DNA of 64,000 bases from Picochlorum sp. 'celeri'. Lineage: Eukaryota; Chlorophyta; Trebouxiophyceae. The translations under genes were made by a program, and so were the position numbers. The notes beneath the pieces were generated by a model that saw nothing but the letters and a program-made list of their open reading frames with translations, made no database searches and was not told the origin of the DNA. The stretch is from positions 248,001 through 312,000 of the forward strand of contig JAACMV010000007.1 of assembly GCA_010909725.1 (NCBI GenBank), written 5' to 3'. This document shows, in pieces, positions 29,178 through 40,258 of the stretch (positions are counted from its first letter, which is position 1; every line of letters starts with the position of its first letter).

Positions 29178-31082
29178 TCATTTGCCTTTACTGTCGAAGA
29201 ATGGATTGTTACTTCCTTCTTCTTCCTGTTCAGCATTGAACATTGCGTTTGATGTCATGCCTGTCACAGTTCGTGCGCTTGTCTTTGCGCTCTCAGTCGC
29301 GGTATCATACCTTCTAGAGGAGTCCAACTCCAAATCGGTCTGTACGGAATCATACCCTGTTGTTCCCGTTCTTGGCGATTCAAACATTGGGTTATTGCCC
29401 TCGTCATCTGATGATGCGATTTCAGCCGGCACGTCGTACATCTTCTCTGATTGCAGTCCAGAGCGAGCAGAGTCAAGCTTGGAGCGAGCAGTCAGAGGAG
29501 CTGTTGTATCGGATGGAGTCGCATATGTTTGATCAGGATCTGATAAATCGCTTCCTGTGCGCTCTAAGCTCAGAGGGTTGACCCCCTTGGCTGCTGCAGT
29601 GGTGTCACGCCCACTCATGGGTGGGGTGCTCTCAGCATCATAGGCTGCCCCGTCATATGTCTTGAACTCCTCTTTTGTCGATGCTTTCACCTGGCCAGTC
29701 TCCTTGGCATCATCATCTTCATCAGCGAGAGGGTTTGTTGTATACATGGCTGTTCCTGACTTTTCTCCTTGAACCACCTTGCCCACCTTGCCAGCCTTGA
29801 GAGGTGCATCTCTCTTTTTCTTATACAAGAACCATCCAAGCCCACCCAAGAGAGCAACACCGACAACACCACCAATCGTTCCTCCGACAATGGCACCGAC
29901 ATTTGTTGATGATTCCTCCTCGAATTCGACTGATTCTGGGATCAAAATCAAGCCAATAGAACCCAATGCTTCTTCCAAACTGCCATCATCAACTGCAGCA
30001 CTCAACTTGTCGATAGTTTCGTCTGGAGTGTTGGTGAAAATAGTATTAGTAATCTCCAACGTTGTAGATTGCAGCAAGAGGCGCCTGGATGGATTCTCTA
30101 CAACGGTTGCACTCACTTCAATAAATCTGGGAACCTGGGCAGCATTTGCAATGATGGTTGTGTACTCATTAATCTTCGACACGAACTCCTCTTGAGTCAA
30201 ACCGACTCCCTTGAACTTCATCTTGATATATGTCGATGGCTTTGAGATTGGAGCAGGGGATGGCACTGGAGCAGGTGATGGTGTGGGTTCTGGTGATGGC
30301 GATGGCTCTGGCGATGGTGTGGGTTCTGGTGATGGTGTGGGCTCTGGTGCTGGTGCTGGCTCCGGTGCTGGCTCGGGCGATGGCACTGGTGGATATGTTG
30401 GATTCACATTTGGCAACTGCGGGGAAGACGGATCGCAAGGTCCATAAAACACTGGAATCGACGAATCCCCTGCATTGGGATTATCTTTGCAGAGTTCAGC
30501 ATTGCCAGCAAAAGATGCAGCGGCCAAATTTGGTAAAGTAGCCCAGCTCGCTGGTATTTGCCCAGTAAAGTTATTCCCAGACAAATCAATCGCTTCAAGA
30601 TTTGTCAATTTGGACCATTCCTCTGGCAAATCCCCAAACAAATTGTTTCCAGACAAATCAACACCCTTCAAATTGGCCAAGACATCCCATGACACTGGAA
30701 GAATACTCTCCAACTGATTACCACTAAACGACAAGTACTCCAACGCATCGACATTACTAATTTGAGGGGGGACAAAACCACTGATTGCATTCTGAGCCAG
30801 ATTGATGTTTTGCAACGTATTCAAATTAGACCACAATGACTCATCCAGAGGCAACTGCCCTTGTAATCCCTTGTTCTGCAAGTCAATAGTAATCACTTGA
30901 TTCGCTCCATTACATGTAATGCCGTCCCAAGTGCACACATCCGTTGAAGGAGACCAATTTAGAGTTCCCTGCCTGTCAATTGCTGCCCGGAGAAGCAACA
31001 AAGATTCCTTCTGATCTACCTGCCCAGCCACAAGGCTGCTGAGGAACAGTGTCAGAACAAGCACAACACTGCTCGTATGCAT
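29178..31082 (-). CDS. LRR transmembrane receptor-like protein with Pro-rich linker
   Basis: The product is 634 aa and intronless. The ATG at 31082 is used because the upstream GTG is unlikely. The order is a signal peptide (MHTSSVVLVLTLFLSSLVAG); an LRRNT-like cap (LLLLRAAIDRQGTLNW with WDGITC); about five plant-type LRRs (VDLSGNNLFGDLPEEWSKL, IDLSGNNFTGQIPASW); a (P-E-P-S/A)n-like Pro-rich linker (about residues 235-280); a ~90-residue extracellular module (FKGVGLTQEEFVSKINEYT, ending RRLLLQ-type); a membrane span (VGAIVGGTIGGVVGVALLGG) and KKKR stop-transfer; and a Ser/Asp-rich cytosolic tail without a kinase domain. It is probably a cell-surface binding or adhesion protein. Such LRR-PEP-SEA-like architectures are known in green algae. 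Confidence 0.8.
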   Translation of the reverse strand: MHTSSVVLVLTLFLSSLVAGQVDQKESLLLLRAAIDRQGTLNWSPSTDVCTWDGITCNGANQVITIDLQNKGLQGQLPLDESLWSNLNTLQNINLAQNAISGFVPPQISNVDALEYLSFSGNQLESILPVSWDVLANLKGVDLSGNNLFGDLPEEWSKLTNLEAIDLSGNNFTGQIPASWATLPNLAAASFAGNAELCKDNPNAGDSSIPVFYGPCDPSSPQLPNVNPTYPPVPSPEPAPEPAPAPEPTPSPEPTPSPEPSPSPEPTPSPAPVPSPAPISKPSTYIKMKFKGVGLTQEEFVSKINEYTTIIANAAQVPRFIEVSATVVENPSRRLLLQSTTLEITNTIFTNTPDETIDKLSAAVDDGSLEEALGSIGLILIPESVEFEEESSTNVGAIVGGTIGGVVGVALLGGLGWFLYKKKRDAPLKAGKVGKVVQGEKSGTAMYTTNPLADEDDDAKETGQVKASTKEEFKTYDGAAYDAESTPPMSGRDTTAAAKGVNPLSLERTGSDLSDPDQTYATPSDTTAPLTARSKLDSARSGLQSEKMYDVPAEIASSDDEGNNPMFESPRTGTTGYDSVQTDLELDSSRRYDTATESAKTSARTVTGMTSNAMFNAEQEEEGSNNPFFDSKGK

Positions 31083-31838
31083 GGCAGGCCCGTTCACGTG
31101 CGACACAAATCAAATCTATCTGCACAAGACATATATATCACTTGAGAAACGAGGCCAAACGCGTCACTCCTGGATCTTACACACCATCCACCTCATATCC
31201 ACCAAAATTCGCCACTTTGATCAATACATACACGAGTAAGGATGCATAAACAGACGCCTTGGCTGGCAATATGCCAAGACGCCAGCAAATCCTTCCCACA
31301 ACGATAATCTGATCCCCAACTCGGCACACTCCCCACCCAAACACGCCCGCATCTCCTCCAAATAAACCAAGAGGATACATATAGTCAAAATATCCCGACT
31401 ACATGGGAAATAGAAGGGAATATACCGCGCGTGCAACACCAGATCTGACGGTCACCGACCAGGCTATACCCACCACCCCCATATCCCACGCCAGCCCCCA
31501 ATAACGACACATGTATTCTTCAAATATGTATTTTATCCCTAATTGTACCCCTGGAGCATGCCCCATGGCACAAAGACGCACCTCCGTCGTCCTCCGGTCC
31601 AGAAACAGCTGCAGTCTCTCTCTCTCGTGAATACAGGTGATATACGATGCAGTTTGATATGAATATATGGTATGTTTTAATCAAATACTTGAATAAAACT
31701 GATCAGACGCAGTCCCGCCCGCATATTTTCCATTCGACAAGGTCGCAATCTCCTCTATGCGCGATGGCGGAGATTCAGTCCCAGGCCTGGGACACACTGC
31801 GAGTGCGAACATCATTACAACAAAACACGAATGGCAAT
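31083..31838 (-). other. Long spacer with possible unrecognised coding on the minus strand
   Basis: Minus-strand frame from about 31640 to 31177 is open except for one TAG at 31401-31399. It encodes two hydrophobic, coding-looking stretches: CRYWGLAWDMGVVGIAWSV and PLGLFGGDAGVFGWGVCRVG with VGRICWRLGILPAK. A 57-nt GT-AG intron would remove the stop in phase, but no start ATG or family is clear. It could be a small membrane-protein gene, or leader sequence of the LRR gene. The 31640-31838 part holds nothing obvious besides a TTACA near 31818 (TGTAA for NDUFV1). Confidence 0.25.
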
Positions 31839-33329
31839 CTATGCTGAAGCAATACGTTGTACATGCTCGGAAGCAGCTTCAATACGTGCTTCCATTTCTG
31901 GTCTGAAATGGCGAATCAATCCCTGAACTGGCCACGCAGCTGCATCTCCCAGGGCGCAAATGGTGTGACCCTCAATCTGCTTCGTGAGCTCCCAGAGCAT
32001 GTCGATTTCTTCCACACGGGCGTCACCCTTCTTCATTCGAGTCATAATATCGTACAGCCAGCCAGTTCCTTCTCTACACGGTGTGCACTGTCCACAACTT
32101 TCGTGCTTGTAAAAGTACGATAACCGGGCAATAGCTTCAATAATATCTGTGCTCTTGTCCATCACAATAACGGCTGCCGTACCTAATCCACTCTGGAGTT
32201 CTTTCAATCCATCAAAATCCATGATTGCTGTCTCGCACACGTGTCGTGGTATGCAGGGGACGGAAGATCCTCCCGGGATGATGGCCAACAGATTGTCCCA
32301 TCCACCCCGTACACCACCAGCATGTCGCTCAATCAATTCCTTCAATGGAATGCTCATTTCCTCTTCCACAGTGACTGGTCTATTCACGTGTCCACTGATA
32401 GCAAACAGCTTTGTCCCGTGATTATTCTTTCTACCAAAGGAAGAGAACCATTCTGGTCCTCTACGGAGAATGGTTGGGCTCACAGACACCGTCTCCACAT
32501 TAGTCACAGTCGTTGGGCACCCATACAACCCCACATTCGCAGGGAAAGGGGGCTTCAACCTCGGCTTCCCTTGCTTTCCTTCCAAACTTTCAATCAATGC
32601 CGTTTCTTCCCCGCAAATATATGCCCCAGCTCCCCAATGCACATTCAAATCAAAGTCATACCCTGACCCACACGCATTCTTCCCCAAATACCCCTTCTTA
32701 TACGCCTCGTCAACCGCACGCATCACTGCTTTACGTTCTTCAACAAATTCTCCGCGAATGTAAATATATCCAGCTCTTGCACGCATTCCCACCCCAGCAA
32801 TCAGACACCCTTCCACCAACTTGTGTGGCTCATGTCTCATAATCTCCCTATCTTTGCACGTCCCTGGCTCAGACTCATCCGCATTCACCACCAAATACGA
32901 CGGCCTTCCATCAGATACTTTTGGCATAAAACTCCACTTCAATCCAGAGGGAAATCCAGCTCCACCTCGCCCTCGAAGACCGCTCTGCTTCATTTGCTCC
33001 ACAATCCAATCCGACCCCTTCTCTACCAAATTCTTCGTCATATACCAATCCCCACGTGCCTCGGCACCAGCTATAAAAGGATCGTGACGCCCATATATAT
33101 TCGTAAAGATACGATCCTCATCTTTCAAGCCCCCGAACGATGTCTTCTCCACCGCATCCGCGGATGCTCTGGCTGTGGACACAAATCCCCTCTTCCCAGC
33201 ATTCACACTCTTCTCTATCCCATCTTTTCGTAATTCTGATATGAGCCTTGTGGTAGCAGAGACCTGCGTGGACTCTCCCAACAACACCCTGGCAAGGGTG
33301 CTCGTCGAACGTCGTGCAGCTGACTGCAT
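31839..33329 (-). CDS. NDUFV1: NADH dehydrogenase (complex I) 51-kDa flavoprotein subunit
   Basis: This 496-residue intronless protein has an N-terminal mitochondrial presequence ([16 protein letters not shown]). It is the NADH- and FMN-binding subunit of the complex I peripheral arm. Evidence: the FMN/NADH-binding glycine segment [52 protein letters not shown] and VETVSVSP. The N3 [4Fe-4S] cluster has [10 protein letters not shown] plus the fourth Cys in [10 protein letters not shown]. Length and order are those of bacterial NuoF and mitochondrial 51-kDa subunits. It diverges from cytochrome c1, whose start is 268 bp away, so two respiratory-chain genes share this intergenic region and might be co-regulated. 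Confidence 0.97.
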   Translation of the reverse strand: MQSAARRSTSTLARVLLGESTQVSATTRLISELRKDGIEKSVNAGKRGFVSTARASADAVEKTSFGGLKDEDRIFTNIYGRHDPFIAGAEARGDWYMTKNLVEKGSDWIVEQMKQSGLRGRGGAGFPSGLKWSFMPKVSDGRPSYLVVNADESEPGTCKDREIMRHEPHKLVEGCLIAGVGMRARAGYIYIRGEFVEERKAVMRAVDEAYKKGYLGKNACGSGYDFDLNVHWGAGAYICGEETALIESLEGKQGKPRLKPPFPANVGLYGCPTTVTNVETVSVSPTILRRGPEWFSSFGRKNNHGTKLFAISGHVNRPVTVEEEMSIPLKELIERHAGGVRGGWDNLLAIIPGGSSVPCIPRHVCETAIMDFDGLKELQSGLGTAAVIVMDKSTDIIEAIARLSYFYKHESCGQCTPCREGTGWLYDIMTRMKKGDARVEEIDMLWELTKQIEGHTICALGDAAAWPVQGLIRHFRPEMEARIEAASEHVQRIASA

Positions 33330-33596
33330 CTCGATTTCAACAGTCTTCCTTTCCCAAGAAATGTATCGGTAATTTCCTACAGACTGACACCCAAAGGTCA
33401 GGGCGTTTCAAGGCGCATGTGCCATGTCCTTCCCTCGACAAAAGATGATTGATCCTTGGATCCCATTAAACCCATTTGTTGATGGTGGATGATGTATATA
33501 CCAGAATCTCTCCCGAATTCACATGTATAGGATGAACCCAGCCACAGAAGCCTAATCTATTCATAGTAATCGTGGATCAGAAGGCGATATAGTACC

Positions 33597-34774
33597 ATGT
33601 TTAGGTCTCTCCAACGTGGAGGTGTGCTGGTGAAGACAGCCTTGGGTGAAACCGAGGCTGTGATGCGCCAGGGAGGTATCACGTCCTCATGGGGCTCGAT
33701 GTCTTCTAGCAACCATCAAATGGTATGTAATATTGCATAGGATTCTTTGGATTGGTTCTGGGAGCTTGGGTTGGGGACCAAGGGAGGGTCGGTGTTGGAT
33801 ATGGTGGTTCCCTTTGAGGAGGCTCTGCCATGGGGGTGTCATGTCATTCACGTTGGTTATAGTCTGACTTTGGGGCGACTGATGCATCATCATCTCTTGT
33901 GTAGATGTCCATGATGACAAGCCGTGTGGCTGCAACGGCGGGGACGCAGCAGCAGTCGGCAAAGGACCAGCAGTATGGTATGCTTGCTGCGGCAGCTGCT
34001 GCGGCAGCAGTGCTTGGTCTTGGTGCAGGGATTGCGACTGCGGATGAAGCTGAACATGGATTGCATGCCCCACAATATCCTTGGCCTCATGAAGGATTCT
34101 TCAGTTCATATGATCATAGATCGATTAGAAGGGGATTCCAGGTGTATCAGCAAGTGTGTGCGACGTGTCACTCGTTGAATCAGATTCATTATCGTAACCT
34201 GGTGGATGTTGCGTATACAGAGGATGAGGTGAAGGACATGGCGTTGGAGGTGGAAGTGATGGATGGTCCAAATGATGAAGGAGAAATGTTTGAGCGACCG
34301 GGGAAGCTGTCTGATAAGCTTCCTGAACCGTATCCAAATGAGGAAGCGGCACGGTTTGCAAATGGAGGAGCATATCCACCGGATTTGAGTCTGATTACAA
34401 AGGCGAGGCATGATGGCCAGAATTATGTGTTTGCTTTGTTGCTTGGGTATAGAGATCCTCCAGAGGGTGTGCATGTTCGTGAAGGTTTGTATTACAACCC
34501 GTACTTCCCTGGAGGAGCCATTGCCATGCCAAAAATGTTGAATGATGATGGGGTAGAATATGACGATGGGACACCAGCGTCCGAGGCACAGCAAGCAAAG
34601 GATGTTGTGACCTTTTTGGCATGGGCTGCAGAGCCAGAGGCGGATGATAGGAAACTGATGGGGGTCAAGTGGTTGACAGCTCTCACGCTGGTGTTGGTGA
34701 CTGCTGTGTATTATAAACGATGGAAGTGGGCTCCAGTGAAGTCTCGTCGTGTAATTGTGGATGTGTTGAATTAG
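33597..34774 (+). CDS. CYC1: Cytochrome c1, mitochondrial (complex III), two exons
   Basis: The product is 331 aa. Exon 1 (33597-33722) encodes [15 protein letters not shown] through NHQM, an arginine-containing presequence. A 182-nt intron (GTATGT...TGTGTAG) joins in phase 0 to exon 2 (33905-34774). The bipartite targeting sequence has a hydrophobic sorting segment ([20 protein letters not shown]). The heme-binding motif CATCH is present (Cys126, Cys129, His130), followed by [26 protein letters not shown] contains the axial-Met region. The C-terminal anchor ([20 protein letters not shown]) holds it in the inner membrane. It passes electrons from the Rieske protein to cytochrome c. Confidence 0.96.
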
Positions 34775-34859
34775 GCATTGTTTCTCTGGGTGATGTGTGT
34801 TGTCTTTTGCATAATGTCCTGCGCGACAGTGTAAATTCTTTTCATACATACATTATATA

Positions 34860-36965
34860 CTAGGCGGATGCCTCAAATGTGTGGACAAACTCAATGGCTC
34901 TGTTGAGCTCTTGTCTTTTCCTTCGGCTGCCCCATCCTCTCTCCATGCCCATTAATTCAACAATACGTGGTAGTGCTTCCAATGTTGCTCTCGTATCCAG
35001 GAATATAAGACGCGTGCGGCGGGCGATAAAGTCCTCTGGTGTCTCACACATCTCATACCTCATGGTGTAGAGAACCTCTGCTTCCAGTACTGGATATCCC
35101 CTGACCAGTCGTTTGCCCAACGCATTGTCCTCTGCGATTTTTGTAATGATATGTGCTCTGTCTCCATATGATGCGGCCAAGTATTTCGCGACCCGTGTAT
35201 CAATAGCGCCAGGTCGATGAGGCACGGTGTAATTCTGAGCAACCTCTGTGAACAAGGCACGGCTCCATCCCTCTGCACCGACAAGCTTGAGTTTATCTGT
35301 GACACATGGTTTTGGGTCGAACTCTTTTTCCTTCACAACAGCATCAACAGCATCTTGTGCCATCAGACGGTATGTCGTCCATTTACCACCAGTGATTGTG
35401 ATGACACCGTCATCCCCAATGGTGACAATGTGATCACGTAGTGCATTCGAGGTATCCGTTTCTTTCGGATCCAAAGCCAGCGGTCGAATTCCACTCCATG
35501 CTGATTTGACATCAGATCTCCTTACTTTGACCGTAAGGTATTCTGATAATGCATCCAAGATGAACTGAATGTCTTCTTCTGTTGCCTGAGGCCGCATTGT
35601 AACAGTCGAGCTTGAGTCTGTTGTACCCGCGATCGTCTCGCCAAGCCATGGAAGCATAAAGACCACTCGACCATCTTTGGTCTTTGGGACAATCATGCCT
35701 ACATTTTCTGGAGAGTAATAGTCCGGCAAGGTGATGTGTACTCCTGCCGATGGCATGATCATTGATTTTGCATTAGGATCACTCATCCTGCGAATATCAT
35801 CAGTAAACGGCCCGGTGGCATTGATGACGGTTTTAGCATATACTTTGGTCACCTTTCCAGAGATGGTATCACGGACATGGGCGCCGACCACTCGCCCATC
35901 TTCATGAATGAGCTTTATTACCTCTGCATGATTCATCACGGTTGCCCCAGCAGCCTGGGCGGTGCAGGCAACAGCCACAGCCAGTCTGGAATCATTGAAC
36001 TGGCCATCATAATATACAATCTATAAATAAATATATAATAATAGTTTTTGGTGTGGTGTATATAGTAGGTGGAATAAAAAAAGGAGCATCAACAACACAA
36101 GCACGTACTGTTCCTTTCAAATGTTTACTGGATGCATTCGCATCACTCAACGTTGGAAATGATGCTCTAGACTTTGTAGGAGATAGATAATGACTCCAAC
36201 TCAAATTTTTGGATCCAGCCACAAGATCATACGCCTTGAGACCTGCCCAGTAATATGGAACCTCCCACCACGCATAACATGGCTGCATAGTTTCACGAAT
36301 TCCGATATCATCTTCATGATGTGTAATATCAGGCACAGTACTGGAATATCAAATATGAACATACCGTCATAATAGGGAGAGGAATGGCCAAATGAGGTGC
36401 AGAATCCAAAACAGTCTTTCGCTCATGCAGAGCCTCAAATACTAGCTTGAGTTGCCCGTAATCAAAATTCTTAAACGCCTTTTCCAAGTATCGAACCCCA
36501 CCATGCACCAACTTTGTAGATCTTGACGAGGTTCCAGCAGCAAAATCCTCTTTTTCCACCAAGAGTGTCTCCAAACCCCTGCACAGTACACTTGACATGT
36601 GTAAAGAGAAATCACTGCATGCAGTCATGATTTTCTCGGATGACAAACCTTGTTTGAGCATCTAGAGCACATCCAGTACCAGTAGCACCCCCTCCAATCA
36701 CCAAGACGTCATATTCTCGACGAGATTTGCTCCGCGCTTGCAACTGTTTCCACACAAGGTCCCTTTTGGGCATGGGCTCGGCAGACTTCCAGTGTGGCAA
36801 CTTCACCAGTTGACTATTCTGATGATCATTACTATATGCCAAAGATTGTTGAATCATAGGTGTCGAGACTCCCTTCTCTCCACTGTTGAGTTGCGTGCCA
36901 ACAACGACTCCTGCCCCAACCACCGACACTCCGGCAATGCTCCGGAAACCCTTATGCTGCCACAT
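34860..36965 (-). CDS. FAD-dependent glycerol-3-phosphate dehydrogenase, mitochondrial, four exons
   Basis: The product is 621 aa. The exons are 36649-36965, 36365-36578, 36109-36282 and 34860-36020; introns are 70, 82 and 88 nt. The joins restore CALDAQTR|GLETLLVEKEDF, LPIMT|PCYAWWEVPYYWAG and KGT|IVYYDGQFND. The start MWQHKGFRS is followed by a hydrophobic presequence; an in-frame ATG at 37031 is an alternative start but falls before a possible acceptor. Motifs are the FAD-binding VLVIGGGATGTGCALD, TSSRSTKLVHGGVRYLEKA, and the C-terminal domain with TVINATGPFTDDIR and ITGGKWTTYRLMAQDAVDAV. The enzyme (GPD2/SDP6 type) oxidises glycerol-3-phosphate on the outer face of the inner mitochondrial membrane and feeds ubiquinone. 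No EF-hand extension is present. Confidence 0.92.
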
Positions 36966-37207
36966 CCTGACAGACAAGTATATTAATAAACAATTAATTA
37001 TTGGATAAAAAATGGTCTGCACAGGATGCATGAACGACGTTGATTGAATTGGGTTTTGTTTATATTCTATTCAAGGAGTTTTTGTTGGTCAATCCAAGAA
37101 TGTTTCATTCCCAAGCGAACGCGTTTTGTACAGGACTTGGCATCTTCAGTGCCTAGCTCCATACTATAAAGATATGAAGAGGTTTCTCGTGTTGTAAAGA
37201 TTTCAGT

Positions 37208-38449
37208 ATGGTGGCAGAGGTCAGTACAAATTTGAAACATATTCTAGCCTGTTCCTTGGTCCTAGCCTGTTGCTGTTCTGGTGCTCGCGCACAATCTCGT
37301 ATGACCATTGAAGAGGAGAGAGATGTTCCAGAATTCACAGGAGTAGCAGTATATGCACCCTTTACTGTTCTAGTCTCCCCGCAAGCGGATGCATACCGTG
37401 TTGTACTCAAAGCAGAGAAGAGCATCCTTAACATTCTTGACACATCAGTGGATGCAAATGGGACGCTGTCCATTACAGCAGAAGGAAACTTTTCCACCAA
37501 CTATGAGGTTCAGATTACGGTCTTTATGCCAGCAGACTCGTTGACGTCGCTCGCATCCTATGGCCCTCTTGCCGACCTGATTGTTCAAGCTCCAAGTTTG
37601 ACAGTTGACAATCTCAGGATTGAGACTGGCTTGTCGTCGCGGCGAGTGTATCTAGGAAACTGTACCATTTTGGGTGAGCTGGAAATATATGACAACTCTG
37701 GGAGGAGTTTTATAGTTGTGGAAGGAGAGATTAATAGGGCTGTCATTGTCTCAGGTCGTGGGCTGGGATCACGGTCCATCATTCACCTCGAGCATGTTCT
37801 TGAGTCTGTGCAGGTCGATCTGACCGGAACGATGAATCTATACGTCGGTCAAGGCCCGGGTTCCGTCATTACAGGTCAAAATACTGGCATCAATTCTAAA
37901 ATATACTACTCAAATGGGACATGCGAGGTGGCTCGCTGTACAGAGAAGCCAGACTACAGCATCTCATCATCAGTCCCTACCCTGGACTGGACCTGTGGTC
38001 TTCGAGGAAAAGGGTCATTCACGCCCGCGAACGACGATGGTGCCATCGTGGCGCTTGAAGTCATGTCTGTTGGTGGATTCAATAGGAATGGCATGAATGA
38101 GCGAGCTGCCTCCAGCCTTGGAGCTAGATCACAGGATGGCATGAGCTTTTCTCATGGGGCTGCATCCCGGTCTGGATCAAGTGCCACGGCGACCGCAACA
38201 TCAATGTCCTCATCGACATCTGCGGCTTCCTCTTCAGTATCTGTATCGGTTACTAGAGGTAGGGAACAGACCACAGAAACGACAACATCGGTGGGCATTG
38301 ATGGTCACAATGAGAGATCAACAGCCAGAGACATGGGGAGTGCCAATATTGTTCCACCGTCACTCATGCAGGCTGTCATACTGAGGAACACCACATCCAA
38401 TGATACAGTTGCGAGTATTACAACGATTCCATGTTTATCGGCCCAATAA
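37208..38449 (+). CDS. Secreted DUF2807 (GIN/adhesin-head-like) protein
   Basis: The product is 413 aa and intronless. A signal peptide (HILACSLVLACCCSGARAQ) precedes a beta-rich domain with ERDVPEFTGVAVYAPFTVLV and LKAEKSILNILDTSVDANGT. These match the start of the DUF2807 beta-helix (putative auto-transporter adhesin head), known chiefly in bacteria of the Bacteroidetes. Repeating turns (SLASYGPLADLIVQAPSL, VYLGNCTILGELEIYDNSG) fit a right-handed beta-solenoid. The C-third is Ser/Thr/Ala-rich and N-glycosylation-prone (SSSTSAASSSVSVSV), ending without a clear anchor. It could be an extracellular wall or adhesion protein. The eukaryotic occurrence suggests old transfer or wide distribution (inference). 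Confidence 0.6.
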   Translation: MVAEVSTNLKHILACSLVLACCCSGARAQSRMTIEEERDVPEFTGVAVYAPFTVLVSPQADAYRVVLKAEKSILNILDTSVDANGTLSITAEGNFSTNYEVQITVFMPADSLTSLASYGPLADLIVQAPSLTVDNLRIETGLSSRRVYLGNCTILGELEIYDNSGRSFIVVEGEINRAVIVSGRGLGSRSIIHLEHVLESVQVDLTGTMNLYVGQGPGSVITGQNTGINSKIYYSNGTCEVARCTEKPDYSISSSVPTLDWTCGLRGKGSFTPANDDGAIVALEVMSVGGFNRNGMNERAASSLGARSQDGMSFSHGAASRSGSSATATATSMSSSTSAASSSVSVSVTRGREQTTETTTSVGIDGHNERSTARDMGSANIVPPSLMQAVILRNTTSNDTVASITTIPCLSAQ

Positions 38450-38477
38450 TAAATAAGTTAAGAATAATTGAGAAACA

Positions 38478-39863
38478 TCACCGATCAGCATCACATGCCT
38501 GCATGGCCCATGAAACAAGATCCGTCGTCTGGTGAGACTCGCGTTTTTCAACTCGGAAGTCTTTAGACGACGTGACCCATAACAGAACTGCGACAGATCT
38601 CAACCGTCTCAGCAGGTCCTCATCCACGTTGTCGGCACCCCCTTGCCTTTCAATAATGTGATCCAGAACCATCCAGATTGGCTTGACATGCACATGATTC
38701 CGGGGCCAACATATTTTGAGAAGGACCTCCAAGCCGTCAAGAACACTGGATTGTAATTCCACATGTAATGCTTGTAACCATTCGAGAAGCACTGGGTACA
38801 GACGAGATGTGTACTGCATGATTGATATTCCAATGCATGAAAAGCAACCCTTGAGAGAATCCATCCATTGCTGAGCGAATATGAGCGATTGTTGATTTTT
38901 CACCGCCTGAGTAATAGCCTCTTCCAATAGAACCGAATGATGCCTAGGAGAAACTTCCAACAGCTTCCCCACTGCTGCATATGTTGCTTCCCAGCATCTC
39001 TCATCATTTGCCACCATGCTAGATTTCAAGATGGACACCAGGTTTTCCAGCAACAATGTATTGCTTTTCATAGCACTGTTCCCAGATATTCCCATGACTA
39101 GAATGTAATACAATGCCAGCAACGATACATTTCTAACGCGCTCTGATACATCATTGCATCCCAAAGCTATGGTTCTCATCATGACTATTCTTTCATCATC
39201 TCGCAAATTCGCATACGACCACTTCTGGCACAGCCAAACGAATACTGTAGCACTCAAGACTCTTTCCCATTCGGAAGGACCATTGTATGACTCTAAAGAG
39301 ACGGATACCGCGGATGCCTCTTGAAACTCTGTGTGTGCAATCACCACATCAGAAACACATTCTAGTATATCTGGCATTGCGCAGTCTATCAATGCCTCCA
39401 TCGACGACACACTATTGCAAGACATTACTATATCAGATATCTGTGTCACGAGTCCAGCAACGTCAGAGTCATCTATCCAGGAGTATTCAGTGCACAGTTC
39501 TTGTCCCCCATGCAATGCAACAACATGCACCAAAATATCCAGACCCAGCCGGATGACATCATCCTCTATCTCTTCCACAGGCATCTCAATCTTCGTTCTA
39601 CGCTTGATTTGAAAGATACTGGAGCCATATTCACTCCGGGCCCTCGTCATGACGTGAAGCAACTCTTGCACCTTGTCCTTGTAGTCCTTTGAGAAGGACG
39701 CTCGGCGTGCTTCGTCGTGAGTCCTTTTGCCATCATGATCTTTTAGAGATTGTACTTCTTGCCCTAAAATGTCGAATTCTGCATTATATCCCGTGAGATC
39801 TGGCGGACACCGTAAAAAGGACACGAGAGATTCAATATGTTCTTGGAATGCTTCTTCTTCCAT
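38478..39863 (-). CDS. TTI2-like ARM/HEAT-repeat protein
   Basis: The product is 461 aa and intronless. The sequence is alpha-helical throughout. Its C-half (SRLYPVLLEWLQALHVELQS, SVLDGLEVLLKICWPRNHVH, VKPIWMVLDHII) resembles TELO2-interacting protein 2, which forms the TTT co-chaperone complex with TELO2 and TTI1 and matures PIKK kinases such as TOR, ATM and ATR. The match is to the LxPLLLEWL and (W/T)PRM-like blocks only, so the name is tentative. An alternative is another HEAT-repeat assembly factor. Its start lies 396 bp from the divergent p25-alpha gene. Confidence 0.5.
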   Translation of the reverse strand: MEEEAFQEHIESLVSFLRCPPDLTGYNAEFDILGQEVQSLKDHDGKRTHDEARRASFSKDYKDKVQELLHVMTRARSEYGSSIFQIKRRTKIEMPVEEIEDDVIRLGLDILVHVVALHGGQELCTEYSWIDDSDVAGLVTQISDIVMSCNSVSSMEALIDCAMPDILECVSDVVIAHTEFQEASAVSVSLESYNGPSEWERVLSATVFVWLCQKWSYANLRDDERIVMMRTIALGCNDVSERVRNVSLLALYYILVMGISGNSAMKSNTLLLENLVSILKSSMVANDERCWEATYAAVGKLLEVSPRHHSVLLEEAITQAVKNQQSLIFAQQWMDSLKGCFSCIGISIMQYTSRLYPVLLEWLQALHVELQSSVLDGLEVLLKICWPRNHVHVKPIWMVLDHIIERQGGADNVDEDLLRRLRSVAVLLWVTSSKDFRVEKRESHQTTDLVSWAMQACDADR

Positions 39864-40258
39864 AACGACAAGAGGCCCTCTGAAGACATGTTACTCTCTC
39901 GTTTGAAATTACATTTACCTACTAAATTCCGCAGCACATGCCATGAAATGATCCGCTCTGGACGCATGTTGACAAAATATTTCTTAAATGAGATATTATG
40001 TAAGATTTTGAGATCTCTGTTGCATCATCAGGCACACATCTCTGTGATGTCTACAAGACGTCAAACCAATACCCCAGCCGAATAGCAATAATAATGGCAA
40101 CTTTTGCAGGCAAAACGTGACAGTCACGTGTAACTGAGGATCGAATAAGCGCAAGCGATTGTTTTTCGTTGGCAGTTGGTTGGGAAACGCAAACCTCCAA
40201 ATCACACGCTATTCTTTCGGGTAGCCCTATACGGTCACAATATTCACAAATTACAAGT
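39864..40258. other. Divergent intergenic region, TTI2-like / p25-alpha gene
   Basis: No gene or repeat is recognised. The p25-alpha frame is open leftwards into this spacer to a TTG at 40169, but the composition changes and the first ATG is at 40259. Confidence 0.35.
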
